Below, piece after piece: positions 1-10,988 of a stretch of 64,000 bases of DNA. Numbering within the stretch: the first letter of the stretch is position 1; every line of letters starts with the position of its first letter. Under the pieces are notes generated by a model. The model saw only the letters and a list, made by a program, of their open reading frames with translations, had not been told where the DNA came from and searched no databases. The translations under genes were made by a program, and so were the position numbers. This stretch comes from Neoceratodus forsteri (Eukaryota; Chordata; Ceratodontiformes; Ceratodontidae): contig CM057456.1 of NCBI GenBank assembly GCA_016271365.2, positions 660,327,501 to 660,391,500 on the forward strand. The letters run 5' to 3'.

Positions 1-2226
1 ACTCCGCGTGCGTCTACGCTGGGCCGCCATGAGCACGACCCGCGGGCCTGCGACCTGTGCTCTTCCTCGTTCCTCGAGACCGTGCTGCCCGTTTACAACT
101 GGGCGTCGAAGAAGATTTCCTCCGGTAGAGTCAAAAGAGGCCGGTCGGCGGTGTCTGCGGCGGCGGGCTTTCGGCGGATCAGCTCGAGCAGATGATCGCC
201 TCGAAGAAGAGAAGGCGACACGGGCGCTTCTACCTACGACTGCGGCATTTGTCCCGCTATCTCGGTGCCTCTTATAGGCGTCCTTTAAGGAGCTTTGTCT
301 GACCCTCGACAAAAGGTGAGGGTCCAACTTCTTCTGGACCGTTTCCTCAGTCCAAAAGAGACAAAGTAAGTCTCTCCGTCGGCGCTCTTGGGAGGCGGAA
401 AGATCCCCTCCCTAGTAGTGGCCGTGACTTTGGTGACCTCTCGGCTTCGGCCACTGGTTTCACGATGTCCCCGTCAGGCCAGTTAACCGAGACTCCCGTC
501 GACGCGTTCGAGATTTTTCTCGACCCGTTGGACGGGTTGTCAGCTGGAGAAGCTGAGAATCCCCTCTCCTCGGTTCCTCCGGTGGGAGTTGAGGATCCCG
601 TCGGCTCGTCTGTGCCTCCGGTTCCGGAGCCTTTGGCTGAATCGTCCGAACCGAGGGGAGTGCCGATTCCACGCGACACCTCCCCGCACCGTCCTCGGCT
701 TAGCGAGGTTCTGATCTCGGTCGGGGCGTCTTCGCGGTCAGCCTATCCTGCCGTCGCCGGCGGTCTCATGTACCGGCAAGCGGCGCCGCGCTCATCCTCT
801 TCCTCCTCCTCGGATGAGGGAGGCTTGATTGCAGAATTGCATCGGGTATGAGAACTCATGTGGCAACAGCTCCTTTTGACCGGGAATAAGCCGATGCCGT
901 CGTCTTCCCCAGCCATTAAGTGGCTGTCACCGGAGCGGCCGAAACAACCCCTCATTTTAGCTGAGGAGCCTGTTCCCAGGCCAGTTGTTCGGCCAACTCC
1001 AGCTGCCCCACCAATTCCAGTGGAACCTCCGCCTCCACAGCCATTAGTTGGGGCTCCGACCTAAAATTCTCGGTCGGCTCAGGGACTGCCCCATAGGCTG
1101 TCTGTCACCCTCACTCCCGATCGACCTCGGCAGGTGGAGGGTGGCTCAGGCCTGAGGCAGCTCTTTGAGGACTCTTCCGAGTCCGAAGACGATTCCTCCC
1201 TTTTCTCCAAGCGAATGGACTTGGAGTCCTCAGGAGGACAGTCGGTGGGCGATAGCCCTTCGTCCTTTCTGGGATTGCTTGGCTCATCTCGAGTCCACGG
1301 GATGAAGCTGAACCCATTCTAAGCATGCCAGGTATCCCTCACGGAGATTCTGGACTGAGGGGATTCTCCCTAGGAGGCCTTTCTGGTGGCGAGGCCATAG
1401 TGAGGTCGCCTTGGAGCTCTGGCAGCGCCCTGCTTCCTGCCCTGCACCTTTGGCCAGGATGGCCAGGAAGTATGTGGCCCCTACCGGTTCCCTGTCCGGT
1501 TTTTCAGAACACCCCTCGGCTCAGGGGTTGGTTACCGACAGCGTTTTCTGGCGTGCCGGGAACGCTAGGGATGTGGACAAACCTCCCGACAAGGAATCCA
1601 AGAAATTGGATTATGCCGGGCGAAAAGTCTATGCTGCGTCCTCTCTCGGCCTTCGTCAGGCCAGTTCGGCCATCCTCATGGCACAGTTTTCTCATACCCT
1701 GTTGGGCTCCCTGGATGAGGTCGTCCCTCATCTTCCCGCGGATCTGCAGACTACGGTCAGGCAGGTGCGGGACCAGGGCAGGGCAGTGGCCAAACAGCAG
1801 CTCCAGACTGCTTTAGACATTGGGGACTCATGTGCCAGGTCTGTGGCGGCCGCAGTGGCTATGCATCGTCGGGCTTGGCTGAGGATATCCACCTTTACTT
1901 CAGATACCCAGCACAAGTTGGCGGATGTTCCCTTTTTGGGGACTGACCTCTTCGGCCCTGGGGTGGAAGGTCACCTGCAGAGGATCGAGAAGTCCAATGC
2001 TACCTTGGACTCGGTCTCTTCTGCTCAGAAGGACAAAGGCCGCAAACCACAGCCTAAGCCCTTTCGTCCTTCTGCGCCCGCCGCGCGTCCGGCCCAGCAA
2101 CGTCAGGGCCAGCAGGCTCGGGCTTGGCATCCCAAACCCAAGCCCGGAGCTTCCTCCAACAGAAAGCAGGGAGGTAAAGGCCCAGGAGGTCCCTCGGCCG
2201 GTCCCTCCTCCAAGCCTGCCCAGTGA
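1..2226 (+). pseudogene. DIRS-A gag-like region (broken)
   Basis: Frame 1 from base 1 to the stop at 193 reads a fragment with HEHDPRACDLC, a cysteine/histidine motif seen in DIRS gag proteins. Frame 3 from 465 to 1322 reads a proline- and serine-rich linker with acidic serine runs, interrupted by stops near 849, 1062 and 1320. Frame 1 from 1411 to 2226 (271 codons) holds the best conserved gag part. It contains KKLDYAGRKVYAASSLGLRQ and HRRAWLRISTF, and ends in a basic Pro/Gln/Lys-rich tail before the stop at 2224-2226. The protein would package element RNA. Frame changes and internal stops show it is not functional. The same HRRAWL-type motif recurs in DIRS-B at about 33040, which supports the assignment. 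Confidence 0.75.
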
Positions 2227-2429
2227 CGGGCTGAGGGTGCCCCCAACCCCGTCACCTCACCCCAGGTTCCCCGTGGGGGGATGGCTCCGGCACTTCCTTT
2301 CCGCCTGGTCCATTATTACCATGGACAGGTGGGTACTGGAGGTGGTGGGAAAAGGCCTGCCTCTAGAGTTCGAGCAGGCCCCACCCTTCAGAGCTGTCGT
2401 ACCTCGGTGGGGCTTCGGGGTCCGCAGCC

Positions 2430-3790
2430 TCACTGTCGGCTCGTCGGGCCAACATCGCTCTCCTCCTCCAAAAGGAGGTGATCAGGGAGGTAGCGGACCC
2501 TCCCTCAGACCTGGGGTTCGTGTCCAGGTACTTTCTGGTTCCAAAACGGACGGGGGGCTGGCGCCCCATTCTCGACCTACACGACCTGAACAAGTTCCTA
2601 AGGTCTCGAACCTTCAGGATGGTCACTCTGGCTCAGATAATACCATCCCTGGAACACAGCATGTGGTTCTGCTCTCTGGACCTGCTGGACGCATTCTTTC
2701 ACGTCCCTATCCATCCGTCACATCGGAGATTCCTTCGCTTTCGAGCGGAGGGATCCCTCTTCGATTTCCGAGCCATGCCCTTCGGCCTGTCTCCAGCTCC
2801 CAGGGTCTTCACCAAATGCATTGCAGTGGTGACAGCTTTCCTGCGGCGCGGTCGGGTGTGCCCTTACCTGGACGATTGGCTACAGTGGCACCTCCAGGCA
2901 GGAGGTGGGGCGGTCAGAGATCTGGCCCTCAGGTTTGCTCTCAAGTCGGCCTTCTCATCAGCGAGGCCAAGTTGGAACTCGAGGCGAAGCAGGTGATTCT
3001 GTTTATCGGGGCAGAGCTCGACTCTCTTGAGCAGACGCGGCTCCCGGCGGACAGGGCCGAGGTTCTTACCTCCTTTGCCCAATCATTTCTGGTTGGGCAA
3101 TGCGCCTCTGCCGGGACTTCCTCGCCTCCTGGGTTTCATGGCGGCCTGCACCAGCGTGGTCCATTGGGCACGCTGGCACATCGCCCCTTCAGTGGGGACT
3201 GGCCAGCCAGTGGTCCTAGCGCTGCAATCCATTGGACCAGCTAGTGATGGTGACCCAGGAGATGTGGAACGCTCTCCGGTGGTGGACCGTTCCATCTCAT
3301 CTGCAGGAGGGCATCCCGTTTGTCCGCCTCGAGCCGGCGGTCTCTCTATCGACCGATGCCTCTCTGATGGGTTGCGGTGCCCATCTGGGGGAACACCGAG
3401 CGCACGGCCTCTGGTCCCCGCGGGAGTCTCGATGCCACATCAACCTGCTGGAGCTCCGAGCGGTCCGCCTAGCTCCCACCGCCTTTGCTCCATTTCTCTG
3501 GGGTCCAGTGGTCCGAGTCAGGCGGACAATACCAAGACCATGTACTACCTAAACCTCCAGGGCGGGGCCGCGTTCCATGCTTCTATGCAAGGCTCTCGCA
3601 TTTGGTCACTCGTCGCAGCCTGGGGCGGATCTCCTAGCCATTCATGTGGCGGGGCCTCCAACACCCTGGCCGATGCCCTGAGCGGATGGGGCTGCATCTC
3701 ACAGTGGTCTCTCCTGCCGGAGGTAGTACAAGATCTGTTCTCCCACTGGGGCACACCTCAGGTGGACCTGTTTGCCTCCACGGAGAATGC
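2430..3790 (+). pseudogene. DIRS-A reverse transcriptase and RNase H (broken)
   Basis: The RT fingers/palm lies in frame 3 from about 2430 to 2920. It includes GGWRPILDLHDLNKFL, SLDLLDAFFHVPIHP, MPFGLSPAPRVFTKC and the catalytic box YLDDWL at about 2863-2880. A frameshift near 2915 moves the continuation (LISEAKLELEAKQ, FIGAELDS) to frame 2. RNase H follows in frame 1 from 3232 with the acidic LSTDASLMGCGAH and the INLLELRAV helix. After another shift, DNTKTMYYLN and LADALSGWGCISQWSL appear in frame 3, up to the stop at 3795. The order RT then RNase H with the YLDDWL form is typical of DIRS elements and distinguishes them from the LINEs in this window. At least three frameshifts make it inactive. 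Confidence 0.85.
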
Positions 3791-3799
3791 GAGCTGAGG

Positions 3800-5095
3800 C
3801 TGTTTTCATGCCAGCCCCCTCAGCAAGGCTCGCTGCAGGGGATGCCTTCTGAGGCTGTGGACCCGGGCCTCTTCTCGCCTTTCCCCATTTTCCTTGATTC
3901 ACAAGGGGTGCTTCTCAAGGCAAGGAGGGACAAGGCGCAGGTGATTCTGATAGCCCCAGACTGGCCCCACCAGTTCTGGTACCCAGATCTCCTCAGCCTC
4001 AGCTCCAGGCTCCTGAGGCAGCTTCCAGCTCGCCCGGACCTGCTCTCAGTCAGTCAGGGGAAGGTGTTCCATCCGGACCTTCAATCCCTGCACCTGACGG
4101 CCTGGTTCCTGAGCGGCTAGAGTTCCAGGCCTTGGGTCTTTCCGACAAGGTCCTCAATGTTGTTGAGGCGTCCCGTGAGAGTCGACCAGGAAGTGCTATG
4201 CCTTCAAATGGAAGAGATTTTCCATTTGGTGTCAGAGACAGGGCTTGGACCCTTCCTCCTGTCCTTTGGCAAGCATCTTGGACTATTTATGGTCCCTTTC
4301 TAGTCAAGGGCTTAGGTCGACGACCCTAAGGGTGCACCTGGCAGCCATCTCTGCTTACCAGGTGCGAGTCGGGGAGCAGTCGGTGGCTCAGGAGAAGGTG
4401 GTCTGGCGCTTTTTCAAAGGCCTTGATCACATTTCCACTCCGGTGCGAGAACCTCCACCTCCGTGGGATTTACTGCTGGTACTGGCAAAGCTCATGGGCA
4501 AGCCATTCGAACCAATGCACAGGTGTGAACTCTCTCACCTGTCGTGGAAGACCGCCTTCTTGGTGGCTATCACGTCAGCCAGAAGGATCGAGAGAACTCC
4601 AGGCGCTCTGCATTGAGTCTCCTTACCTGGACTTCCACAGGACAAGGGTTGTCCTGCGCCCCCACCCGAAATTCCTTCCGAAGGTGGTGTCGGAGTTTCA
4701 CCTTAACCAGGTGTTGACTCTGCCAGTGTTCTACTCCAATCACACCTCGGAGGCCGAATACAGGCTCCATACTTTGAACCCTAGAAGGGCGCTCGCTTAT
4801 TATAAGGAGCGCACGGCTGAAATTCGGGGAGAGGTTCGCCAGCTGTTTGTCACCTACGCTGAAGCCGCACCTGGCAGACCTGCAGCCAAGCGGACGATAA
4901 GCAGGTGGGTCACCTCCTGCATAGATCTCTGCTACAAGTTGGCGGGCATGAAGCCTCCCAGAGGATAAGAGCTTATTCTACCGTCATACTGCTGCATCGG
5001 TGGCTGCTTCAGGGACATCCCTATCCAGAAATCTGCAGGGCTGCTACCTGGAAGTCAGCACACCTTTATTACCCATTACCACATCGACCTTGAGT
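3800..5095 (+). pseudogene. DIRS-A tyrosine recombinase (broken)
   Basis: A linker (RDKAQVILIAPDWPHQFWYP) in frame 2 leads to a tyrosine-recombinase-like domain. The N-terminal part is scrambled by a frameshift near 4195; the same place in DIRS-C reads intact as KCYAFKWKRFSIWCQ. The core continues as LSHLSWKTAFLVAITSARRI at about 4530-4590, which contains the first catalytic arginine. It goes on to FLPKVVSEFHLNQVLTL in another frame, and to a C-terminal segment with EICRAATWKSAH near 5030-5070. The family would integrate a circular DNA intermediate, which explains the absence of a DDE integrase. The final catalytic tyrosine cannot be placed because of frame damage, and the H-x-x-R box is degraded. 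The assignment rests on motif order and on the paralogues. Confidence 0.72.
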
Positions 5096-5236
5096 CAGCG
5101 GGATGCTGGTTTTGGGGCCTCGGTTCTCAGTCCTTATTCCCTAAGTAGGGGTAGTGCCTTGCCTCCTCCTCCCGGAGAACTGCTAGGAGTCTGCCAGACA
5201 GTGTGGATGAACAACATATCCATGTCCCTAGAAATC

Positions 5237-5501
5237 GGTTACTCACCTGTAACAGGAGTTCTAGGAATGGTATATGTTGTTCATCCTGACTCCCGACCTC
5301 CCCGGCCTCGACACACAACCTGAGCTTCCAGCGGGCCAGATCTGGCGTCATGGGGCGGAGCCGAGAGTTTTACCACCCGGGTGGGTGGGAGGAGCCAGCT
5401 TGAAGACCTTCCGGCAACATTTAAATCGGCAAGGAACCTGCCAGACAGTGTGGATGAACAACATATACCATTCCTAGAACTCCTGTTACAGGTGAGTAAC
5501 C
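5237..5501. repeat. DIRS-A terminal/internal inverted repeat pair
   Basis: Bases 5237-5286 and 5452-5501 are exact reverse complements over 50 nt (GGTTACTCACCTGTAACAGG begins the left arm). The spacer of 165 bases holds part of the element 3' region. DIRS elements carry inverted terminal repeats plus an internal complementary region used in forming a circle, and this arrangement fits that. The same geometry is seen in DIRS-B at 36618-36639 and 36973-36994. Confidence 0.85.
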
Positions 5502-5514
5502 TGTATTTCAGTTC

Positions 5515-6156
5515 CGACCCTCGTCTTCATCATTGTGAAGTTCTCTCCTCCCTAGGCTGGGCACACCTTGAGAACAAATTCCTGTATACAACAATGTGTC
5601 TTATGTTTAACTTGGTTCAGCCTTATACCCCACCCTGCCTGAGTGATCTCATCAACCATAAACATACTCAGTGCACCCTACATTCCATGGCCTTCCCCCT
5701 CCTGGTTACTCCCAAGCCCTGTCTGATGTTTGGCAGGCGGTCATTTGCCTTTACAGCAGCGTCTGTCTGGAATTCACTCCTGCATGAGATTCTCTCCTCT
5801 ACCTCCCTCACTCAGTTCAAACATAAACTTTCATGCTATCTTTTTGTCCCCCCCACCCCCCGCACCTGTTTCCGCTAACCTGCATCTCCAGGTAATCTCT
5901 GCACTGCTTAGAATTTGTACTATTCACTTAGCCTAATGGCTCGTTTGGCATGCTGTAACATGGTCTGACTCCTAGGTCGCATTGTAACTGTTCCTGTAAC
6001 TGTATATCATTGTATCAAACTGTTCATTGTATTTGTTCTCTCCTAAATGTTATACTTATGTTGTATTGTTTTAATCTGGGTCGCCCCAGAAAAAGGGACT
6101 CTATTGGCTTAGTGGGCTTACCCGGTTACCAAAAGTCAATAAATAAGTAAATAAAT
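5515..6156 (+). mobile_element. LINE 3' fragment (L2/jockey-superfamily type)
   Basis: Frame 2 from about 5515 to 5876 reads the C-terminal end of a LINE ORF2, including FTAASVWNSLLHEIL and LTQFKHKLSCYLF. This pattern of a conserved tryptophan followed by a helical tail is common in CR1/L2-like elements. The untranslated tail carries a conserved block (AAAAGGGACTCTATTGGC, then a GTGGGCTTACC block). It ends in an A-rich AAGTCAATAAATAAGTAAAT run. A related tail in the opposite orientation occurs at 54436-54545. The fragment directly abuts the DIRS-A end, so the 5' part is missing. Confidence 0.65.
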
Positions 6157-6400
6157 TACACTTAAAGTAATGTAGGGCTTAAGGAGTCTCCCAACTTAGT
6201 TATGTGTAGCCTTAGTTTTGAGGCTGTTTCATACTCTTATAGTCAACGTACAGATAAAATATATTGCACTGGGTAAAGCTTTTACATAAAAGGATAATAT
6301 AAAGAGAGTATGCAAATCAAGGCACACTTCTTTTTGACTGTGGAGAACAACCAGTTTAAAATGGGAAAGGACACAGAATTTGTTTTGTTTTCTCCACCAG

Positions 6401-6514
6401 GTTAATGGTAATGTTGCAGATTTGACTCTCTACAATTGCAGCAGCAGAAGGAAAATCAGTGTAAAAGGACTGACAACTCCAATAGTAATAGAGTTTGAAA
6501 AAGAAGACAACCTG
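6401..6514 (+). CDS. Internal exon of a polycystin-1-like gene (pre-GPS region)
   Basis: This exon has 38 codons, phase 0 at both ends, with acceptor CTCCACCAG before 6401 and donor GTGAGT after 6514. The peptide begins VNGNVADLTLYNCSS and contains SVKGLTTPIVIEF. That short beta-strand pattern with a PI-hydrophobic core recurs in the extracellular region before the GPS of polycystin-1-like proteins. The exon belongs with four further plus-strand exons downstream that continue in compatible phase. It contains one potential N-glycosylation site (NCS). Upstream exons are not visible in the first 6.4 kb, which is mobile-element DNA. The exon call is good. Membership in the same gene is inferred from strand, phase and family logic, and the paralogue (PKD1L1, PKD1L2, PKD1L3 or other) cannot be fixed. 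Confidence 0.7.
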
Positions 6515-6649
6515 GTGAGTCAAAGCAGTTTTAAGAATTTAAATTTTTTCCTAAATACACAAGCATGCACTTTATGAAAAGAGTTTGACTAGTACGACAA
6601 CATGGTTAATTATACTTGGTTTGTGCAGGTAACTAACATGATGTATTAC

Positions 6650-7165
6650 AAATGGACTTAGACAGACTAGGGCAAATGGACAGATAAGTGGCACAAACAA
6701 CTTACGTAACATGGGCAAGTGAAAGTGTAACATGGGCAAATGAAAGGTGATGCATCTGGGAGCAGAGAACAAGAAGTACATACTGAATGGGAAGGACACT
6801 ACAACTTTCAAGCAGTAAAGGGATGTGGGGGTTATTTATAGATAAGAGACACTGACGTAGCCTAAGTAGTATGTTGTCACAGTCGAGAAAGGCAACAGGA
6901 TGTTGGGACATCCAGTAGGGAATTGAGAGTAAGACAAGGGATGCAGACAGTCACTATACAAAGCATTTGTAAGATCACACTTTTGAGGACTTGATGCAGT
7001 TCTGGGTACATTATGGGAAGGACATAGCAGACAGAAGAAGGTTCAATGCAGAGCAACTAGGATGATAAAGGGTCTGGGGAATAGAATATGAGCGGATATT
7101 AGAGCAGCTGCAACCCTTTTCAGTTGAAAAGAGAATGCTGGAGGGGGACATGACAGAGGTGTTAA
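6650..7165 (+). mobile_element. Decayed LINE fragment (CR1-like)
   Basis: Scattered short frames match the part of CR1-type ORF2 after the catalytic box. VMHLGAENKKY is read near 6750, and the LRTHL-type stretch followed by RATRMIKGLG near 7045-7070. No frame stays open for long, so the copy is old. It may be a separate insertion from the better preserved CR1 end at 7753-8296. Confidence 0.5.
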
Positions 7166-7455
7166 GGGCCTAATAATCAAAGCCCTGTTCACCATTATAT
7201 GGGTGTGTAGAGCTTCTATGTACCACAGAAGCTTCCTGTGCAAATGCAGGGTCTCCACTGCAATTACAAATGGCACTCAAAATGCTGCTTACCCAGCCCT
7301 CTGCTGGTATATGTTTCTGCAAGCAAGCCCAAGACAGAAGGCAGGGAGTGGGCCCATCCTGCATTATGGTGGAGTTACAAGGCATGTCAGGTGCTTCTTC
7401 CACACTTGCAAGGTGGCATAGTGGATACTTCCCCAAAAACAAAAAGTCATTGAAG

Positions 7456-7752
7456 GGGCCATTCCGCTGGTGCAGCAGTAGTGCTACCGCTTGTGATGCC
7501 GATGACATGGGTTTGGGAATGCGCTCAAGTCGTCAGGGGGTTGGCCAGGGGGAGGAGATGTAAGCATCCAAGAGACTGCTCTCCTCCTCTGGGGAGGGAG
7601 TGATGCAGCACCTGGAGCTTGACTGTCCCCTAGTGAAGGCTAGGGGGCAGTACACTGTGCAGTGGAGAGGTGGCAGGTATCTGGTGTGCCATGCATTGGA
7701 AAATGCATGGCACCTCCACTGATGTCATTGCATGCCGCTCCTCTGTGCCACA
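7456..7752 (+). mobile_element. tRNA-derived SINE, copy A (partial)
   Basis: The head resembles a tRNA-derived SINE promoter. GGTGCAGCAGTAGTGCTACC is close to an A box and GACATGGGTTTGGGAATG to a B box. The body shares GACTGCTCTCC and surrounding blocks with copies B (10363), C (30121), D (33175) and E (47314, minus). It is about 300 bp, shorter than the 570-630 bp of copies B, C and E, and no clear target-site duplication was found. The tail region includes a small palindrome around GCATTGGAAAATGCATGG. It sits between two CR1-like pieces and may have split an older LINE. Confidence 0.65.
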
Positions 7753-8296
7753 AGGGTATTGAGTCCAGTTCTAGAGACCACATCTCAGGAAGGACATAGA
7801 GAGGGTAGAGGCTGTACAGAAGACAGCAAGTAAAATGGTGCAGGGATTGCATCAAAAGCCCTACAGGGAGAGACTGCGGGATCTCAATATGTACACCCTA
7901 GAAGAGAGGAACGAGATGGAGGACATGATAAAGACCTATAAGTACCTCACGGGGGTGAACAAGATGCCAGAGGGGAGTATTTTTCAGAAGAGAAGGTGCA
8001 TCAGGACAAGAAGGCATGCAGTGAAGCTGGAAAGGGGTAAATATAGGAGGGATGTGTACTTCTTCACTGAAACAGTGGTAGATGCCTGGAACAGTCTTCC
8101 AGCAGAGGTGGATGGTGGGAGTGAAAACAGTTGAGGGCTTCAAGAATGCATGGGATAGGCACAAAGGAATCTAAGTAGGAAAGCGGGCGGGAGTAGTCGG
8201 AGATCAGGTAAGGTCTGCAGTTACAGTAAAGACAGGGGCAAACTGGGTGGGCCAAGTGGTCCATAACTGCCCCAGAATGTTATGTTTCTATGTAAG
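7753..8296 (+). mobile_element. CR1-type LINE 3' end
   Basis: The 3' end of a CR1-like ORF2 reads in frame 2 from 7835, with MVQGLHQKPYRERLRDLNMY, YTLEERNEMEDMIKTYKYL and the terminal TETVVDAWNSLPAEV, before stops near 8130. The untranslated tail carries GGGCCAAGTGGTCCATAAC and ends in TTATGTTTCTATG. This matches the short pyrimidine-rich 3' termini of CR1-like elements and the other copies here. It is 5' truncated, as is usual for LINEs. Confidence 0.8.
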
Positions 8297-9917
8297 GGGA
8301 GATGGGAACAAGAAAATGAGGAAGCACCCTGGATGTCAGGATGGTTGCTGCCCTTTGCATGCCCTGCACCCCGTGATTCAGGCACTGCCACTGGATTCTT
8401 GACTCAGTGGGTTGAGTGTGCTCCCCACCATGGGGGAAAGTTGCAGGACTATAATCTGGTAAGGCATGGGGGAAGCTGGGGAGATGGGACTGTGGGGTTG
8501 GTGTAACCTAACTCTTTAACTCCTGTCATTTCTCTTCAACTGCGGTTGTTTCTCCGGATCACCACTAACTCCCTTCCTACCCAAAATTGCTCCTTCTACC
8601 TAAACCTTTCCCTCCCCTCCCCTCTCCTTCCTGGAGTCCCAACACCTCTCTCACTGTTTTTAATTTGCCTTCAAGTACTAGTTCTTCTCCTCCCCCCTGA
8701 CCTCCTCGTCCTCATCTCTCCTGTGGCCCCCTCCATCCTGCCTGCTTCAGTCTTCTGTTTCCCGCACCCTTCTTATCCCTCACTGCAAAACCTCCACTTG
8801 TCAGACTGCTTCCCTTGCCTGCCTTCCTGTTCCTCTGGAACAATATTCCTATCCACCTCAGCCTTTCCCTCTTAAACATCTCTAAGTGCCTCTTAGAGAT
8901 CACTTAAATTGTGTTTTAATCTCCGTAACTGCCCTCCTGCAGGTTGCACCAGACTAGCACCGCATCATCCTTTATTTTAGTTTGAAAATGTGTTCATGAA
9001 TTTTTGGTCAAAAGGCTGCTATGGACAGTGTCTCACTCCCTGGGATTGCTATATGCTAAAGCCCTGTCGACTTAGCCATTGGTCATCAGGGTACATTCGC
9101 ATATGGTGAGTAAGGGAAGCACGTGGCTGCTCACAAGACGGCGGTAGGCAGCCTTTTGACTGGATGTTTGTGAGCATATTTCTAAACTTAAAACGAAGAA
9201 TGAACGTGTACTAGTACAGTGCGTAGTAACATTTTCATGTTTCTACAAAATCACTAATCGAGGAAGGGGATGGGGTCAGTGTCTGAAGCAATAACATTTT
9301 GTAAATTTTCCTTTTAAAAAACAAAAATAAACAGGCAACTGAGTCACACCAAGAATAAATCATGCCTTGCACTGGTAAAGGTTCAAGTCAAGGATGTCTT
9401 TGACAAAGTGCGTGGCGGTTGCATGAAGTGTTAGGTCTGTTTTCTGAGTGGAACCTGCACACAGCTCCAGCGATGCTGCATTACCCACTGTTTTGACTTT
9501 CAAATAAAATTTGCACTAGCACTTTAAACCATTACCAGCAAAAGGTAGAATCAGTGTGACACAGTTGCCTTATTTTAATTTCATTGGTGTTAATAATACC
9601 ATTTGCATGGCTTCTCTTGTAAAAGATCTTATAGTTTGCAAAAGATTTCCTTGTCTCTCCTCTGTCTAGCTCCCCTGTACTTAGCCTCCCTGTGCTCGCC
9701 CTAACCTCCCTGAATCTTGCGTAACTTCTCAGAGTTCCTCTAATGGTTGTTGCAAACTGTTTTTAGAGCTTGTAAAGCACACTGGGATACAGCATGTATG
9801 AAAGGTGCCACATAAAACTAAATGCCTTTTCCCTTCCATTCCCATTCCTTCAGAAAGACACCCAAAGTTTGACCGTTTTGTCTGACATTTTAACCTGATG
9901 AAATATATGTACTACAG
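8297..9917. other. Intron sequence, no recognised feature
   Basis: This is the remainder of the intron between the first two recognised exons. A pyrimidine-rich stretch lies at 8560-8880 and an A/T-rich part at 9290-9350. No conserved protein motif, RNA gene or clear repeat boundary was recognised. Confidence 0.5.
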
Positions 9918-10069
9918 GGGAAGAATGAATCTACCTTTTCTCTGTTCCGTGATCAAATGAACATCCACACGTTCAATGTGACTTCTGAGAACCTGCAGGA
10001 GGCGCTTCAGATAACATTGGAGTTCTCTGTGCCTGCTGAGAAAGCCTTTCCCATAATGCTGTTGGTGAG
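9918..10069 (+). CDS. Internal exon of a polycystin-1-like gene (GAIN-like region)
   Basis: This 152-nt exon (50 codons plus 2 bases) runs from acceptor ATGTACTACAG to donor GTAAGT. It reads in the phase left by the preceding exon, starting GKNESTFSLFRDQMN and ending in hydrophobic FPIMLLVR. The split arginine codon (AG|G) is completed by the next exon. Alternating hydrophobic strands such as LQITLEFSVP are compatible with the beta-sandwich of a GAIN domain, the fold that precedes the GPS in polycystin-1 and adhesion GPCRs. The NES and NVT sequons suggest an extracellular location. The identity is strengthened by the downstream GPS exons rather than by this exon alone. Confidence 0.75.
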
Positions 10070-10362
10070 GTAAGTAAATGTTTTTTTAATCAACTTCATG
10101 AAAATTAAAAATTTACAGTAGTGAGTCCCCAGTACATCTTACAAAATGCAGCTCTCCTTGATGGAATGCCACCTAGTATATTGTTGATGAAGCAGCACAT
10201 GTTATATCAGGTGTTGTCTGCCTCCATCTGGAGAAGGTGGTCACCTGCCTTTTGTACATTTGAAGCGTGCTAACTCATTTTCAACCATAAACATTATACT
10301 TATACAGTGCTGTAAGTGTATTGATGTTTCTTATAAAATGGGTAAGTAAGATAGACAATAAT

Positions 10363-10988
10363 TAGACCGGCCCAATGGCGCTGAGGGTTGAGGCACTGGA
10401 CATCACACCTCGCACCATGCTGGTGACCCAGGTTCAGGAACGAGCCCGGGTTGTCGGGAGTTGGCAGGAAAGGGAAGAGATCGAGCATCTGAAGGACTGC
10501 TCTCTCTTCCCGGGAGGGCTCAGGGGAGCGTCCGCTTACTGCGCAACCTCTGACGGTGGCTGGAGGGTGCCAATGTAGTGACGTGGCGTAAAGCCTGGGG
10601 GGCAGAGCTATGGCACTACATTGCCTCATGGGCCAAGTTCTGCAGGGGACAAAAAAGCATAAAATCCCTGCCACACACCATGGATATGATAGGGGTACAG
10701 GGGACGTGGCCCATCCCAACTGTCAGCCCTGTGACTGGAGGACTCCATGCCCAGCCTACCACCTAAAGTAGGACCTCTCTAATTTCGGAAAGCCCATCAA
10801 GGGAAGATGGGCCCACACCAGGGGGTGAGGGGGTGATCGGGGGGGGCTAGGTCTGCCTGGGTGGTTGGGGGAGTTTCTCCAGTCAGTAGCAGGGTTCAGG
10901 CAAGGGAGTAGAGGCTGACGTCACAGGTACATCCTGGAAGGATGCCCAGATGTGGGAGAGCATAAAAAAAGTTAACAAAAAAATAGAC
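10363..10988 (+). mobile_element. tRNA-derived SINE, copy B, with TSD
   Basis: The element starts TAGACCGGCCCAATGGCGCT and has a tRNA-like head: A-box-like TGGCGCTGAGGGTTGAGG and B-box-like GACCCAGGTTCAGGAACG. It ends in an A-rich tail (AAAAAAAGTTAACAAAAAAA). The 10-bp sequence AGACAATAAT flanks it at 10353-10362 and 10989-10998, a good target-site duplication produced by LINE machinery. The total of 626 bp is long for a SINE but agrees with copies C (574 bp) and E (630 bp). The head matches copy D almost base for base (TGGCGCTGAGGGTTG-GGCACTGGA). Confidence 0.8.

Larger units (their letters stand above)
1..5510 (+). mobile_element. DIRS-like tyrosine-recombinase retrotransposon, degenerate (DIRS-A)
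   Basis: This element carries, in order, gag-like, reverse transcriptase, RNase H and tyrosine recombinase coding remnants. Its right end has inverted repeats in place of LTRs, which is the organisation known for the DIRS group. The window begins inside the gag N-terminus, so the left end is missing. All coding parts are broken by frameshifts and stops, so the copy is dead. At the right end, 5237-5286 is an exact 50-nt reverse complement of 5452-5501, and a direct repeat containing CCAGACAGTGTGGATGAACA occurs near 5193 and 5440. Two relatives lie in the window, a diverged one at 31502-36994 and a fragment at 62708-64000. The family assignment is from protein motifs only; the exact subfamily is unknown. 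Confidence 0.88.

Noticed and set aside
8546..8875. 109-codon plus-strand frame rich in Leu, Pro and Ser
   Set aside because: Pyrimidine-rich composition explains the open frame; no conserved motif.
10375..10578. Possible functional tRNA gene in the SINE head
   Set aside because: Only A- and B-box similarity remains; the body and A-rich tail with target duplication show a SINE.
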